From: Vitellaria paradoxa
Taxonomy: Eukaryota > Streptophyta > Magnoliopsida > Ericales > Sapotaceae
Assembly: GCA_019916065.1 (NCBI GenBank)
Contig: CM034233.1
Location: 45,692,673-45,756,672 of the forward strand
DNA length: 64,000 nucleotides
Direction of reading: 5' to 3'
Made by a program: the position numbers and the translations under genes. This document shows positions 21,014 through 33,282 of this stretch, one piece after another (position 1 is the first letter of the stretch; every line of letters starts with the position of its first letter). Under the pieces are notes generated by a model. That model saw nothing but the letters and a program-made list of their open reading frames with translations. It made no database searches and was not told where the DNA came from.

Positions 21014-22922
21014 TGACCGACCCTGAAATGTGTTCGGGTTCTACCTCTCAAGTGCAAGAGGGTGGTCGTAGTCTTACTCGGTGAGAACCGAGGTCATCTC
21101 CACAGGGAGGGCTTTGTTAAAAACTCTAGACTTGTTCTCTTTAGTTAGTAGGTGATTCTAATCTAATCTATCCTATGATTGGATTTTTGGGGAAGGTTGA
21201 TGATGGTTTGGGTTGAGAATGGTGAAGTGAAGGAATTGTGATTCTAAAGTAAGATAAAAACACTACAAATAAAATAACGAAGACAATCTTGGCTTCGAAC
21301 CAAATCCGGTAATGAGATAGTGATGGTTTACTCAAACGCATTGATAACTCAACCTAGCAATCACACATGCTTTGCTAGGTCAGAAGATATTTCATTAAAA
21401 CCTAATTTATGGAACTCAAAGTAAGTGGAGGCTTTCGAAATTAGTTTCGAACTCATCGGGACATTGAATCGAACACCTAGTATGCACGAGCGTTAACTCG
21501 TAACCAGGCTTCGATTGTAACACGAATGAACTGATTTCTTAAGAAAACCTCAAGTTATGGTTTTATGCAAATAGGTTCCAAATCACCAGGCCATTGAACC
21601 AACCACTTGATGTGCACAAGTGGCCAATCGTAACCAAGCTTTTGGTTATAACACGGGTGATTTGATTTCGTAAGAAATCCTTAGTTTGGGTTTTGGAAGA
21701 TATATTTCTAACTCACTGGGATATTGAACAAAACACTTGGCATGCACAAGTGAATACTTGTAACCAGTTATGGTTATAACATAGGTGAGTTGATTTCGAA
21801 AGAACCCTAGCTTACTACGAAATTCCAATTAGAAATCAAAAATATATTTTATTGAAATAAAACCCTTTTATGTTTGAGTTCACCAAACTACCACACCACC
21901 TTCAATGGCTTGAAGCCAAGAACAAACCTTAGCCTAACATATTTGAACTTCGAAGAGGAAAATAAACTTGCATATCATCCATTAATGTAAAAATGAACAA
22001 GTACGAAGTAAAAACGAAAGATTAAAAGCGAAAACGAAATACTACGAAGTAAAAGCGAAAGATGAAATACACAAATGAAGTACTACAAAATAAAAGCGAA
22101 AGACGAAAGACATAAATGAAGTACAAAAAAGTAAAAGCAAAAGACAAAAAACAAAAATGAAGTACTTTAAACTGAAAATATTGAGAAGAAAGAAACTTAC
22201 ATGTAAACCCTAAAGCGAAAATAACATAAACTCTTCGAACAATCCAAAATAAGATGAAACGGCTAACGTAAGGTTAAAGGTCTGAAAAAAAGATCCCTAT
22301 TACATCAGAAATTATCTTATTTATAATGGTACATAACTCAAGGGTAAAATTGTAAATTTATAATTCAAACTTTATCCTAAAAGTTTGCTGGAAGAGTCGT
22401 CATGGGCACCCAAGATAGGTGTGGGGCGCCCATGGCCTAGCTGTCCAAAGGTGTTTGATGAAGTCCTAAATCAACTGCTCCAAAACCTCCTCTCGATGGG
22501 CGCCCATCTGATTCACAGTAGGGCACCCGTGACCAAAGTGGGGCGCCCATGATTGAGGTGGGGCGCCCATGGTGAGTGCACTCCAACTGTTTGACAAAAT
22601 TCTTCTGAGAACCAGCCTTTCTGCCCAAATCATGCTCTCGGTGGGCGCCCATCTAATCTATGGTGGGGTGCCCATGCCACCAGTGGGGTGCCCATGATTG
22701 ATGTGGGGCGCCCATGCCTCTTTACCTTCGTCCACAACTTTGGTTCCTTGCTCTTTTAGCTCTTCTTTTCATCTTTCTACCTCAAATGAAACACCAAACA
22801 CCCACAAACATCCACAAGTATGTAAATCAACTCACTTCATTATAACTTATGAGATTATGTACCTAAAACACTTAAAACCAATTGTAAAATCATGGTGAAA
22901 TAACATTATATGTGCTCAATCA
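21014..22922 (-). repeat. 3' LTR of element C (left copy)
   Basis: On the plus strand it runs TGACCGACCCTG ... GTGCTCAATCA. The TATA box (reversed) is at 22318-22325. A GGGCGCCCAT-rich cluster is at 22403-22710. A tandem array with units of about 41 bases (CGAAAGA(T/C)GAAA...AAATGAAGTACTACAAA) lies at 22010-22165. Compared with the right copy it has an extra segment of about 40 bases after 21125. Confidence 0.92.
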
Positions 22923-22959
22923 CACCCCCCAACCTAAACATTGCTAGTCCCTAGCAATG
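22923..22959 (-). promoter_or_regulatory. 3' PPT and perfect hairpin of C
   Basis: Reading the minus strand, CATTGCTAG-GGA-CTAGCAATG (22939-22959) is a perfect 9-bp stem with a 3-base loop. TTTA and GGTTGGGGGGTG (22923-22934) follow, and then the LTR start TGATTG. It is the cleanest of the three hairpin/PPT modules in the window. Confidence 0.75.
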
Positions 22960-25203
22960 CATGCAACGAAACCATGGGGTACACAAATATGTGCTAAAAC
23001 ATCCATAACATGCAAATTTTTATTCAAATCAAAACAAATTAACTCAAATCTAAGCTACCATGATGTCCATTTTCGTAGGAACACACGGCCACACTTAGCG
23101 TGTGTGGCAAGCCCTTTAAACCCCTAAGTTCCCCCTAGTGGACAAGTAAGGTCTCGTGAGAGTTTGCAGTGATGCTACCCACAAACATCTATGGTATAGT
23201 CTCAAGGTGTCAAAGAGTGATTAAGGTCAACAATGACTCGAGTTTAAGCCCAACAAGTCACAAAATTCATATATTATGTGTAATTCCCAAGTGCTAGCAT
23301 GAATGCATGTGCTATCAAAATTGGAAGAGCATGTGTGCAAAGCAGTGTCATTCATTCAACAGGGTCTCGAGAGCATAATCGAAACTAAGTTTCGACTTCA
23401 AAAGCTTACAATGTAGATCACTCATAGAAAGAAACTCACTCATCAAGGGTTCACTCATACCTATGAGCATAAAATGCTCTCCTAGTTGCACACAACCTCA
23501 CAAATAAGTGAGTGAATTGAATTGAAGTTTCGAGTGGACAGCTCATATCAAAAAGTTCCAATGCCATGCAATGGATCACACCACACAACCTACACAAGAC
23601 CACTACATGCACACACAAGAGTTGCTCGCTTGGAATCCACTAGGTCTTTGATCCGGTTGTAACTTGGCCATGGGTAAAGGTTAAACAATGAAAGTTATAG
23701 AAATCAAAGCACATGCCTTGGGATAAATATGCTCAAGTATGCACAGGTCCCAAACTACCCATTTCCTTTCTATACCCCCACCAACAACATGAAGCTTATT
23801 CAAACTAAATACTACCTTTGGGACAATTGCAAATATTGCAAATAATGTTCAAGTCTCATAATTTCATAAACAAAGGAATGATAATTTTTTTTCCTTTTTT
23901 TCTGTCTTTCTTTTTCTTTTTCTTTTTTTTCTTTTCTTTTTTTTTTTTCATTTGCTTTTGAAATAATGATCTCCACCCAATACTTCCTCTCAATATGCCC
24001 TCAAAAGTTTTCATTCCCAACCCCCGTTCACATCATTGACATTGAGGCACTTTTTAAACCCAAGACATGTGAGGGTAAGGCTTAAAGTGTGTGAATGGGG
24101 TGTAGGGGATATCATATGTGAGGAGAACCAAGAAGAGAAAATTTTATATCACACACTTTATTGTGAGGCTTCAAGTTGGTTCCTAAGACAATTTCATATC
24201 AAGAAAGGACAATAATGCTCAAAATAGCAAAGAAGGCCTAGCATCATGTTCAAAGCTTGCAATAACGCATATGTGCCAAGTGAATACTCATGCAAGTGTG
24301 TGCAATGCAACTAGGGCATTGAAAACCAAAATAGAGAACAACTGAGCTAAAAAAATGTGCAACCCTCATGAAAAGAATAAATGGCTCTAAAGCTCACCAC
24401 TAAAGGGGTATAAGTCTCTACCTAGTCCAAGGATGCTCAATTGACCAATGTTACACGAAGTTCACTCTTAAGCACATAAGTTCTTCCATGATAGTCAAAT
24501 ATGCACAAGGTCATGACACATTCAACTTAAACTAAGTTTCCTATCAAAGCTTAAACATGACTCATTCATCATTCTCTCACTCAAATCCACAATCAACCAA
24601 ACCAAAAAGGGCCAACATGCAGGTACAAATGTGCTAAGTCATGTATGTAAGCTCAAAGATGCTCAAATTTTGAAAATTTTAACAATTTTAGCACAAAAGG
24701 TCATCATGCGAACTCTACCCCCAACCTAAACTAAAATTTTCCTCAATGTGAGAACTATGAGAGACAAGTGGGTCCGTAGTGTGCAAAGTGAGCATGATGA
24801 TAATGAGCATAAAGATCAATCAATATGTAACACATAAGCTAAGCATGCACCCAAAACGAGAACCTCATAGTAATAAAGAACACCCCCCAACCTAGTTTCT
24901 ACAACACTTCCAACAACAACCAACAACATATATCCAAGTGTTATGCTCAAAATGTAGAAACAGAAGGTAAAAAATGTGGATATTACCTCAAGAGCTTCCT
25001 TATTTGAAGAAAAGAAAAAGCTATACAAGAGAAATGGTCAGAAAGAAAATAAAAGAAAAATAAAGGGAAAATAAGATAAGAGAAAGAGTTAGTATAAAAG
25101 AAGAAATAAGAGACAAGAAAATAAGAGTAGAAAATCAAACCAAAAAACATAAGAAAATGAAAAATCTAATCTACTATGTACAAATGAAATGAAGACAAAA
25201 GAG
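22960..25203 (-). other. 3' non-coding region of C
   Basis: No gene is supported. It matches B's 3' region in order: conserved block (23064-23183), the region around 24000-24300, and the internal PPT (about 24715-24727, CTACCCCCAACCT on the plus strand). Another G-run, GGTTGGGGGGTG, is at 24881-24895 (minus). A long pyrimidine tract lies at 23887-23952 (a purine tract on the element strand). AT-rich ORFs at 24816-25301 lack any recognisable motif. Confidence 0.65.
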
Positions 25204-26927
25204 TTATCCAACACCCTCTCTATCCCATGCATCCACAAATGGTTTAAGAAATAAAATGTTCTCTTCGGGCCCACAAAGCATCGAAGGTGGACGCTCCTCA
25301 ACAGTAAAGCACACCAAATGATGAAAGGCCAAGTGAGGTTCTTGAAACCTCAAATATGGCCATGATGCATACATAGATATGGACATGGTGGGTTCAAGAA
25401 GTCTTTTGATGCCCAAGAAATCTATGGGTGTCAAAATGGTGGACTCTAATGATCTCTCGACACCTAAGAAATCTACAGGTGCAGAAATCGTGGGTTTGAA
25501 TGATCTCTCAAGACCCAAGATGTCAATACAAGCTTTCCTTATGTCTACTACCTCTCCCCAGTGATGGTCGGTGTCATGATAGTCACTCATAATCCCTATA
25601 GTAAGACTCTCAGATGGGGCTAAGTCAAGAGATGATAGGTGTGCACTACTCTCAACCTCAAGTGTGTAATGAAACGAACTAGGGTCAACCGACTCAATGA
25701 TGTGTTCCTCAGGTCATGTGACATTTAAATGCTCAGTTTGAGTCAAAAAACTCTCAATAAAGTCTGGGGTGGGTGGGGTAGGTTGAGCATCAAGCTCGGT
25801 AGTAGGAAAGGATTGCATATCTCCCTGACTCTCAGTAAGTGGTGGAGAAATATCTTGGATGGGAGAGTCCAAAGGGAAACAAGGAAGATGCTCATTCCAA
25901 ATGTTATCCCCAATGTAGTTAGGGCAATTGTCCCACTCAGTGCCTATGGTAGTGCCTGAGGTCGACGACTCAGTCATGTTACCACTTAGAGTGGTGCTCA
26001 TTATTTGCGTCAACCTAGAAATTTGCCTTGTGATGTCATCTAATGCCTGGTTCACGTTGTTATTGATGTTCAACTACTGCTACATGAATTGATGAAGAGT
26101 GTCCTCGAATTGTGCATCATTTGGTTCACAAGGCCAATAATCTTGAGGTTCCTCATGCTGGCCATCAGTGAGTGGAACAAGGTTAGGATAGGCAAAATAA
26201 TTGGTCTCCACACATATGCTACTTCTAAAGGATGGATCATGAAAATCAAGCGAAGTAGGAGCATATGGGGAAGGTTTAGTTTGGCTTTTAAATGCATGAG
26301 ATTCAAAATTAGACTCTAGTCTTCCCTGTGGCCTAGTGCGTTCATAGAAAAGTTCAAGGAATGACCAAGCCTCACCCGGGGTGAGGTTAAGAAATTCCCT
26401 ACCTAAGGCTATATCAAACGCCTGGTGTAACTCATTGGATAGAGCATTATATAATATGGCTACAATGTCCCCTAACTCTAATCCATGACTTGGGAAAGTT
26501 TCCAAATGTATGTTAAATCTCTCCCAACATTTATAAAATACTTCACCCCTCTTTTGATAAAAATTTCTAATTTGAAAGCCATGGGTGAAGGTTTGATAAA
26601 TAGGAGGAATTTTTCAATAAAGGCGTGATAACATTGTTCCCAAGTGGCCCATTCACCATAATTATAACACCAGTCACCAGCCACACTTTGTAAAGACAAA
26701 GGAAAGAACATAAACCTAAACCTCTTACTCATTCTAACATCATCACATAAGCCACACATTGCCTCAAACCTATCAAGATGACGACATGGGTCTTCCTCCT
26801 CTTGCCCAAAAAATTGGGGAAGCATACTATAGGTGTCTAATGTAAAAGCATATCCAAACATGCCACCTAGATACTCTATGTATTCTCGGGTATCAAAAGG
26901 GCCATGTACAAGTTCACCAACTTCCAT
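25204..26927 (-). pseudogene. Gag-like gene of element C, without zinc knuckle or pol
   Basis: The N-terminal part (26927-26478, MEVGELVHGPFDTREYIEYL ... FFPLSLQSVAGDW) has the capsid-like pattern of Athila gag. A frameshift near 26490 leads to 26505-26080 (LNLTPGEAWSFLELFYERT). The same frame passes stops near 26080 and 26074 into LNINNNVNQALDDITRQISR (26073-25714), a match to B's gag helix. One TGA near 25712 follows, then a tail to 25204. B's knuckle C-X2-C-X4-H-X4-C has no counterpart; the tail instead holds three 17-residue repeats. Length and order suggest a complete stand-alone Gag rather than a truncated Gag-Pol. Confidence 0.78.
25393..25545 (-). repeat. Three 51-base coding repeats in gag of C
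   Basis: On the minus strand each unit encodes a version of D(F/I)LG(L/V/I)(E/K)R followed by (S/L)(F/L)(K/E)PT(I/M). The units are DILGLERSFKPTISAPV, then DFLGVERSLESTILTPI, then DFLGIKRLLEPTM. Frame-preserving 51-base units suggest expansion while the gene was still translated. Confidence 0.75.
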
Positions 26928-27154
26928 TTCTAAGATCAGAAAATAAAAATGAAAATAAAATGAGAAAAGAGAAAAACTACACTAAAATGCAACCTAAGTT
27001 AACTAGCATGCAAACTAGATTATATGATATGCAAATGAATATATAACAATGCAAAAGAAAGAAAACTTCTAATAAAGAGATGGAGAAAAGAAAAATTCAC
27101 CCAATTTCTCAAGTGAACTCCCTTTTAACTCCCAAGTCTAGCGCTTAGTTGCCC

Positions 27155-27172
27155 TCCCCGACAACGACGCCA
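27155..27172 (-). promoter_or_regulatory. Primer binding site of C (tRNA-Asp type)
   Basis: On the minus strand it reads TGGCGTCGTTGTCGGGGA, six bases from the LTR end. It differs from B's PBS by one base (C to T at position 6). Confidence 0.85.
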
Positions 27173-27178
27173 AAAACT

Positions 27179-29081
27179 TGACCGACCCTGCAATGTGTTC
27201 AGGTTCTACCTCTCAAGTGCAAGAGGGTAGTCGTAGTCTTACTCGGTGAGAATCAAGATCATCTCCACAGGAAGGGCTTTGTTAAAAACTCTATACTATG
27301 ATTGGATTTTTGGGGAAGGTTAATAATGGTTTAGGTTGAGAATGGTGAAGTGAAAGAATTGTGATTCTAAATTAAGATAAAAATACTACAAATAAAATAA
27401 CGAAGACAATCTTGGCTTCGAACCAAATCCGGTAATGGGATAGTGATGGTTTACTCAAACGCATTGATAACTTAACCTAGCAATCGCACATGCTTTGCTA
27501 GGTCGGAAGATATTTCATTAAAACCTAATTTATGGAACTCAAAGTAAGCGGAGGCTTTTGAAATTAGTTTCGGACTCATCGGGACATTAAATCGAACACC
27601 TAGTATGTATGAGCGTTAACTCATAACCAAGCTTCGATTGTAACACGGATGAACTGATTTCTTAAGAAAACCTCAAGTTATGGTTTTATGAAAATAGGTT
27701 CCAAATCACCAGGCCATTGAACCAACCACTTGATGTGCACAAGTGGCCAATCGTAACCAAGCTTTTGGTTATAACACGGGTGATTTGATTTCGTAAGAAA
27801 TCCTTAGTTTGGGTTTTGGAAGATATATTTCTAACTCACTGGGACATTGAACAAAACACTTGGTATGCACAAGTGAGTACTTGTAACCAGTTATGGTTAT
27901 AACACAGGTGAGTTGATTTCGAAAGAACCCTAGCTTACTACAAAATTCCAATTAGAAATCAAAAATATATTTTATTGAAATAAAACCCTTTTACGTTTGA
28001 GTTCACCAAACTACCACACCACCTTCAATGGCTTGAAGCCAAGAACAAACATTAGCCTAACATATTTGAACTTCGAAGAGGAAAATAAACTTGCATATCA
28101 TCCATTAATGTAAAAATGAACAAGTATGAAGTAAAAACGAAAGATTAAAAGCAGAAACGAAATACTACGAAGTAAAAGCGAAAGATGAAAGACACAAATG
28201 AAGTACTACAAAGTAAAAGCGAAAGATGAAAGACACAAATGAAGTACTACAAAGTAAAAGCGAAAGACGAAAGACATAAATGAAGTACTACAAAGTAAAA
28301 GCGAAAGACGAAAAACAAAAATGAAATACTTTAAACTGAAAATATTGAGAAGAAAGAAACTTACATGTAAACCCTAAAGCGAAAATAACATAAACTCTTC
28401 GAACAATCTAAAATAAGATGAAATGGCTAACGTAGGGTTAAAGGTCTAAAAAAGAGATCCCTATTACATCAGAAATTATCTTATTTATAATGGTACATAA
28501 CTCAAGGTTAAAATTGTAAATTTATAATTTAAACTTTATCCTAAAAGTTTGCTAGAAGAGTCGTCATAGGCGCCCAAGGTAGGTGTGGGGCGCCCATGGC
28601 CTAGCTGTCCAAAGTTGTTTGATGAAGTCCCAAATCAACTGCTCCAAAACCTCCTCTCGGTTGGCACCCATCTGATTCACAGTGGGGCGTCCATGACCAA
28701 AGTGGGGCGCCCATGATTGAGGTGGGGTGCCCATGGTGAGTACACTCCAACTATTTGACAAAATTCTTCTAAGAACCAACTTCTAAGAACCAGCTTTTCT
28801 GCCCAAATCATGCTCTCGGTGGGCGCCCATCTAATCTATGGTGGGGTGCCCATGCCACCAGTAGGGCGCCCATGCCTCTCCACCTTTGTCCACAACTTTG
28901 GTTCCTTACTCTTTTAGCTCTTCTTTTCATCTTTCTACCTTAAATGAAACACCAAACACCTATAAACATCCACAAGTATGTAAATCCGCTCACTTCATTA
29001 TAACTTATGAGATTTATATACCTAAAACACTTAAAACCAATTGCAAAATCATGGTGAAATAACATTTTATGTGCTTAATCA
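27179..29081 (-). repeat. 5' LTR of element C (right copy)
   Basis: It matches 21014-22922 along its length. TATA box (reversed) at 28482-28489. GGGCGCCCAT-type cluster at 28566-28876. The tandem array at 28130-28330 has about one more unit of roughly 41 bases than the left copy. Confidence 0.92.
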
Positions 29082-30590
29082 CAAACAAGAGGCCAAACCC
29101 TGTCTAATTAGATGGATGCTACTCCTTCAAGAGTTTCACTTAGAAATCAAGGATAGGAAATAAGTAGAGAATGTGGTAGCTGACCATTTGTCTGGACTAC
29201 CCCAGCATGTGTCCAACTCTAACAACCTACCAATTAATGAGCATTTTCCCGATGAGCACATCATGCATGTTAGCACCAATTCCCCTGTCCAGTCCCCTTG
29301 GTATGCAGACATTGCCAATTTTTTAGTGACTAGTCGAGTCTCTTCCCACTGGACAAAGGTTGATAGAGGTAAGTTCCTGCACAATGTGCTTAATTTCTTT
29401 TGGGATAAGCCTTATCTCTACAAGTATTATCCAAACCAAATTGTGAGAAGATGCATTCCTGACCATTAGATTCATAGTATCATAGAGTTTTGTCACATTT
29501 TAGCTTGTAGGAGGCCACTTCTCTTCAAAGAAAACTACCGCTAAGATTCTTCAAAGCGGATTTTATTGGCCTTCCATGTTTAAAGATCTGCATAACTATT
29601 GCTTGAGATGTGACTGTTGCCAACGCTTAGGAGCCTATCAAAGCGTAAAAAGATGCCCCAAAATCCTATCATCATTTTGGAAATCTTTGATTGTTGGGGG
29701 ATAGGCTTTATGGGCCCATTCCCTAAGTCGTTTAGTTTTTAGTATATTTTGGTGGCCATAGACTATGTGTCCAAATGGGTAGAGGCCATTGCTACTCACA
29801 CCAATGACCACCGAGTCGTGGTCAAGTTCTTAAAAGAGCACATTTTCTCTCATTTTGGGATGCCACAGGCCATCATTAGTGATGAGGGGAAACATTTTTG
29901 CAATCAGCCTGTTGGTCTCCTAATGCATAAGTATGGTGTGACACACAAAGTGGGGACTGCCTATCACCCACAAAACAGTGGCCAAGTTAAGCTAACAAAT
30001 AAGAAGATAAAGGGTATTCTTGAAAAGACCGTTAATCCCACACATAAGGATTGGTCTTTGAGACTGGTTGATGCGTTGTGGGCGTATCAGACGACTTACA
30101 AAACCATCTTGGGTATGTCTACCTATCACTTTGTTTATTGTAAGGCCTGCCACCTACCCGTTAAACTAGAACATAGAGCCTATTGGGCAATTCGGTAATT
30201 CAATGAGAGTATAGATGATGCCGACGCTCTTAGAAAGCTTCAATTGAATGAACTTGAAGAGTTGAGGAATGATGCTTTCAAGAATGCGAAGATTGCCAAG
30301 GCAAAGATAAGGAATCTGCACGATAAGCACATTCTTAGAAAATCCTTCCAAGTTGGCCAAAAATTTCTCTTGTATAACTCAAAGTTGCATCTCTTTGCTG
30401 GGAAGCTTTGGTCTGGGTGGTCGGGTCCGTTTGTCATCATTGGCATTTCAGAACATGGTATATGTGAAGTCTACAACCCTCGAAATGACACCACTTTCAA
30501 GGTAAATGCCATCATCTCAAAACATATTTAGAGAACTTTTGGGGCTGAGATTGAGACTTGGGACCTATCAGGCCCTCTCTCATTCGAGTA
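29082..30590 (+). pseudogene. RNase H end and integrase of element B
   Basis: It starts with the 3' copy of CAAAC and QEAKP...LLLQEF, the RNase H tail (VADHLSGLP), then integrase. The zinc-binding end is disrupted by TAG at 29467-29469 and a frameshift (CDCCQRLG remains). Core: the first catalytic Asp is Gly at 29704-29706 (GIGFMGPF); the second Asp is intact (IISDEGKHF); the Glu is Lys at 29989-29991 (GQVKLTNKK). The tail (30244-30531) keeps the LWSGWSGPFVI block. Two of three DDE residues are missing, so it is inactive. Confidence 0.88.
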
Positions 30591-31631
30591 GAAAGCTTGC
30601 ATGACATATTGTACACTATTAGAGTAGGAGTTTGCCTTTCTTTTATTCACCATTTTCTAGGCTTAGTTTAGGTTTACATGTGTAGTAGCTTGTTCATTCG
30701 TGGTTTTAGATTTATTGGTGTTTATGGGTGTTTGAGAGGTTTGATTGTAGTTGAAGAAAGTTTGGGGGCTGAGCATTAGCATGTCAATCATATCGAAGTG
30801 AAGATAAGCTGTGAGGCCGAGGCATGTGCGCCTGAGCCATGTGCGCCCGAGAACCACGTGCGCCCACCTGCTAGCACCTCGGGCGCCCGAGGTTGGTCAC
30901 ATGACCTCCCAAGTGAAGCACGTGAGCTGGAAAGTCTGGGGTTCAACTTAAAAACCCTTTTTGCTCGATCATTCTCCTTCTCTCTTCCCTTGTTTAGCCA
31001 AGTGAAGGACCAAGGTGAGAACTCTCATTCTTCCCTGAATCCATCATTCCACTAAGACAAGCTTCATCCTCCTTACTCTAATAGCTCGGGTTCTTCAACT
31101 TTGTGAGGTTTAGAGGCATATTTTCAACTATGGAGCTGATGGGAGTGTGGATTCGAGCTACAGGGTTTGAAGGTTTTTCATAAAGGTAAGGTTGAAACAC
31201 TCACTTGGGGTCTTGATTGATGATTGTGAGCTAAAATTGTGTTGTTAATCTTGTTGAGAGAGTTGATTTGGGGTATTTGTGCACTTTATTTAAAATTTTA
31301 GCTCTTTTTTCCCTTTTGCACACCACTTGTTTGATTAAATGTCCATGAGAATTGAGAATTGAGTTTGGGGTTGAATTGACTCACATTGATGTGCATCTAA
31401 AGTTAAGCGATTGTTTAAAGCATTTTGGCATTTTAGGCATTGTTGTTTGGGTGGAATAATGATGAGTTGAATTTATGCACTTCAAGTGTTTGATGATTTG
31501 CTTGTGAGAAAGTTGAAGTCATTGTGGAGCAATTTACAAAGGGTAGTGGGGAGCATTGATTTGCTTTTCAAATTTCATGAGCATACTTCAACTTTGTCCC
31601 ATTTACTTAGCACTTGTGTATAGCCATCACT
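30591..31631 (+). other. Post-pol spacer of B with GGGCGCCC-type cluster
   Basis: About 1 kb between integrase and the env-like ORF. At 30815-30895 there are several GTGCGCC / GGGCGCCC words (CATGTGCGCCCGAG, CTCGGGCGCCCGAG), matching the cluster type in B's LTR. A G-run, AAGTTTGGGGGCTGAG, is near 30759. The spacer ends with a T-rich stretch and TATAG about ten bases before the env-like ATG. The ORF at 30798-31055 runs across the repeats and I do not accept it as a gene. Confidence 0.55.
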
Positions 31632-32807
31632 ATGGGACGTTCCTCAAGCAAGCGCAAAACACAACCTTCTCCTACCTCATCGGGGGATGATAGTGATTAT
31701 TTGCCCAATGAGGAGTAAGAATTGGAAGAGGCTGAAGAGGAAGAAGTCAATGAACAATTTGCAGATAAGGAGGAGGAGAATGAGGAAGAGGAGGATGAAC
31801 TAGCCTATGACCCTCATTGGTTTATTGGCAAGGACGCCCAAGATTTGTTTGATTCATACTAGAGTAAACAGGTCATCCTTTGTGAAAGGGGCATTAACTT
31901 GAATCATTTCAGTCAGGAACTAGCCGATTTTAAGACTCGCATGGTTACCAGTGGTTAGACCACCGCCATGGCATTTTGAGACACTGCTGATCCTAACCTC
32001 ATCTGAGAGTTTTATGCTAATTCAATTTTGGTGGATAGTAAGAAATTAGACGAGGTGTATGTTAATTCCATGGTGAGGGGCAGCAAGTCTTAATCGCCGA
32101 CGAAGCATTAGGGCTGCTCATAACATTCCAAAAGTCCACAACCCAGGTTACCCTTATTTTAGTGCGCAAGAGCCTCCACTTCCAGTGTTAGCTCGACATT
32201 TATCGAAGGGGGAGACACATTCATGGGGGGTGAGACGTCAGTTTCCTAAGAACAAGTTGAGTGGCAACTTTAGAATCCTTCATGAGCTCATTTGTTCGCA
32301 AATCTTGCCAGTTTCTAATGATGACTTCGGCAGCCCGATCGAGCCCGTTTGATGTACGCCTTGACCACAGGAGTTTCTATTGATTTAGCATCCTTGATGA
32401 TGACTGTGTTGAGAGCAAAGCTATAACAGACTAGGAGCCCCCATAGTTTGCCATTCGCTGGGCTAATTATGAAGATTTTGGCGAAGTGTCATGTTTCCAT
32501 TGATACTCAGTTTCGGATAGTCCAACCCTTGGCGATGTTGTCTAGCTCTACCCGTGCACAGACTTTAGCTCAGTCACAACACAGGGGTACTTCTGTGGCC
32601 ACCTCTTCTACTACACCCTCAGTTCGCCCTCCAGTGGTTCCCACTAGTCGCTCAGACATTCAGGCACTAGGGACACGACTGAGTGCTATTGAGGCTGAGC
32701 AGCGTGCACAGCGTAGCATCTTAGAGGAGATTCTTGCTACAATTTGGCCACTGCTTCTACCACCACCACTTGTTCTGGATCCAACTGTTCCATTTGAGGA
32801 TGATTAG
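31632..32807 (+). pseudogene. Env-like / putative plant transposon protein ORF of B (broken)
   Basis: The ATG at 31632 gives MGRSSSKRKTQPSPTSSGDD, then a long acidic run, then HWFIGKDAQDLFDSY and CERGINLNHFSQELADFKTR, the hallmark block of the plant transposon protein domain in Athila. Stops occur about 31708, 31861, 31957 and later. The last part (32448-32807) is Ser/Thr/Pro-rich with a short helical segment (LGTRLSAIEAEQRAQRSILE) and ends FEDD. Function unknown. The equivalent gene in A ends the same way: helix, then a Pro-rich end. Confidence 0.65.
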
Positions 32808-33282
32808 GATCTCTCTGCCATTTCCTTACTTTCTATTATTCTTGTTACTACTTTTAAGAGAGCTTTGTCAGTTTAGGTCTGTGTCAGTGGGATGTTTTGG
32901 CTGTAAACTGACTCCAGTTATGTATTGTTTTGGATTCTGATGGTTTTGAATGATGCACTCTTTTATTCCTTTTTATTCCTGTGCTTTTCACTTTGTTTCT
33001 TGTTGGTTTGTAGTAGGTTTTTGGTTGCTTACTACAGCTCTATCGGTAATATCCTTCCCTTTTATCTTGTGTTCTACATGTTACTTTTCCCATGGCTCTT
33101 GCTCGAGGTATTGTAGACACTAGGTTGGGGATATTCCTTCTTACTTGCGCGGTGTCTTTGTGGTTGCATGTTTGGTTTATCGTGTGCTACGCTTTCCCGT
33201 CTGCCATTTGTGGGTTGCCTTGGCATGCTTGTTATCATGCTCACTTTGCACACTACCAGCCCACTTATGTATCCTGGTTCTC

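Larger units (their letters stand above)
21014..29081 (-). mobile_element. Gag-only non-autonomous Athila-type element C, reverse strand
   Basis: It has two LTRs of about 1.9 kb, a tRNA-Asp-type PBS, one gag-like gene and a 3' region with PPTs, within an exact CAAAC duplication. There is no protease, RT, RNase H or integrase. Its 3' non-coding region is homologous to that of B. It must have been mobilised by enzymes from another element, probably a B relative, given the shared promoter core, PBS, PPT and terminal bases (inference). The LTR pair is very similar, so insertion looks recent relative to B. Confidence 0.93.

Noticed and set aside
28130..28330. CRISPR-like spaced repeat
   Set aside because: Units of about 41 bases are contiguous with no unique spacers, lie inside a plant LTR, and have no cas genes.
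30798..31055. Cys/Pro-rich ORF after integrase of B
   Set aside because: It spans the GGGCGCCC cluster and spacer; no counterpart in A.
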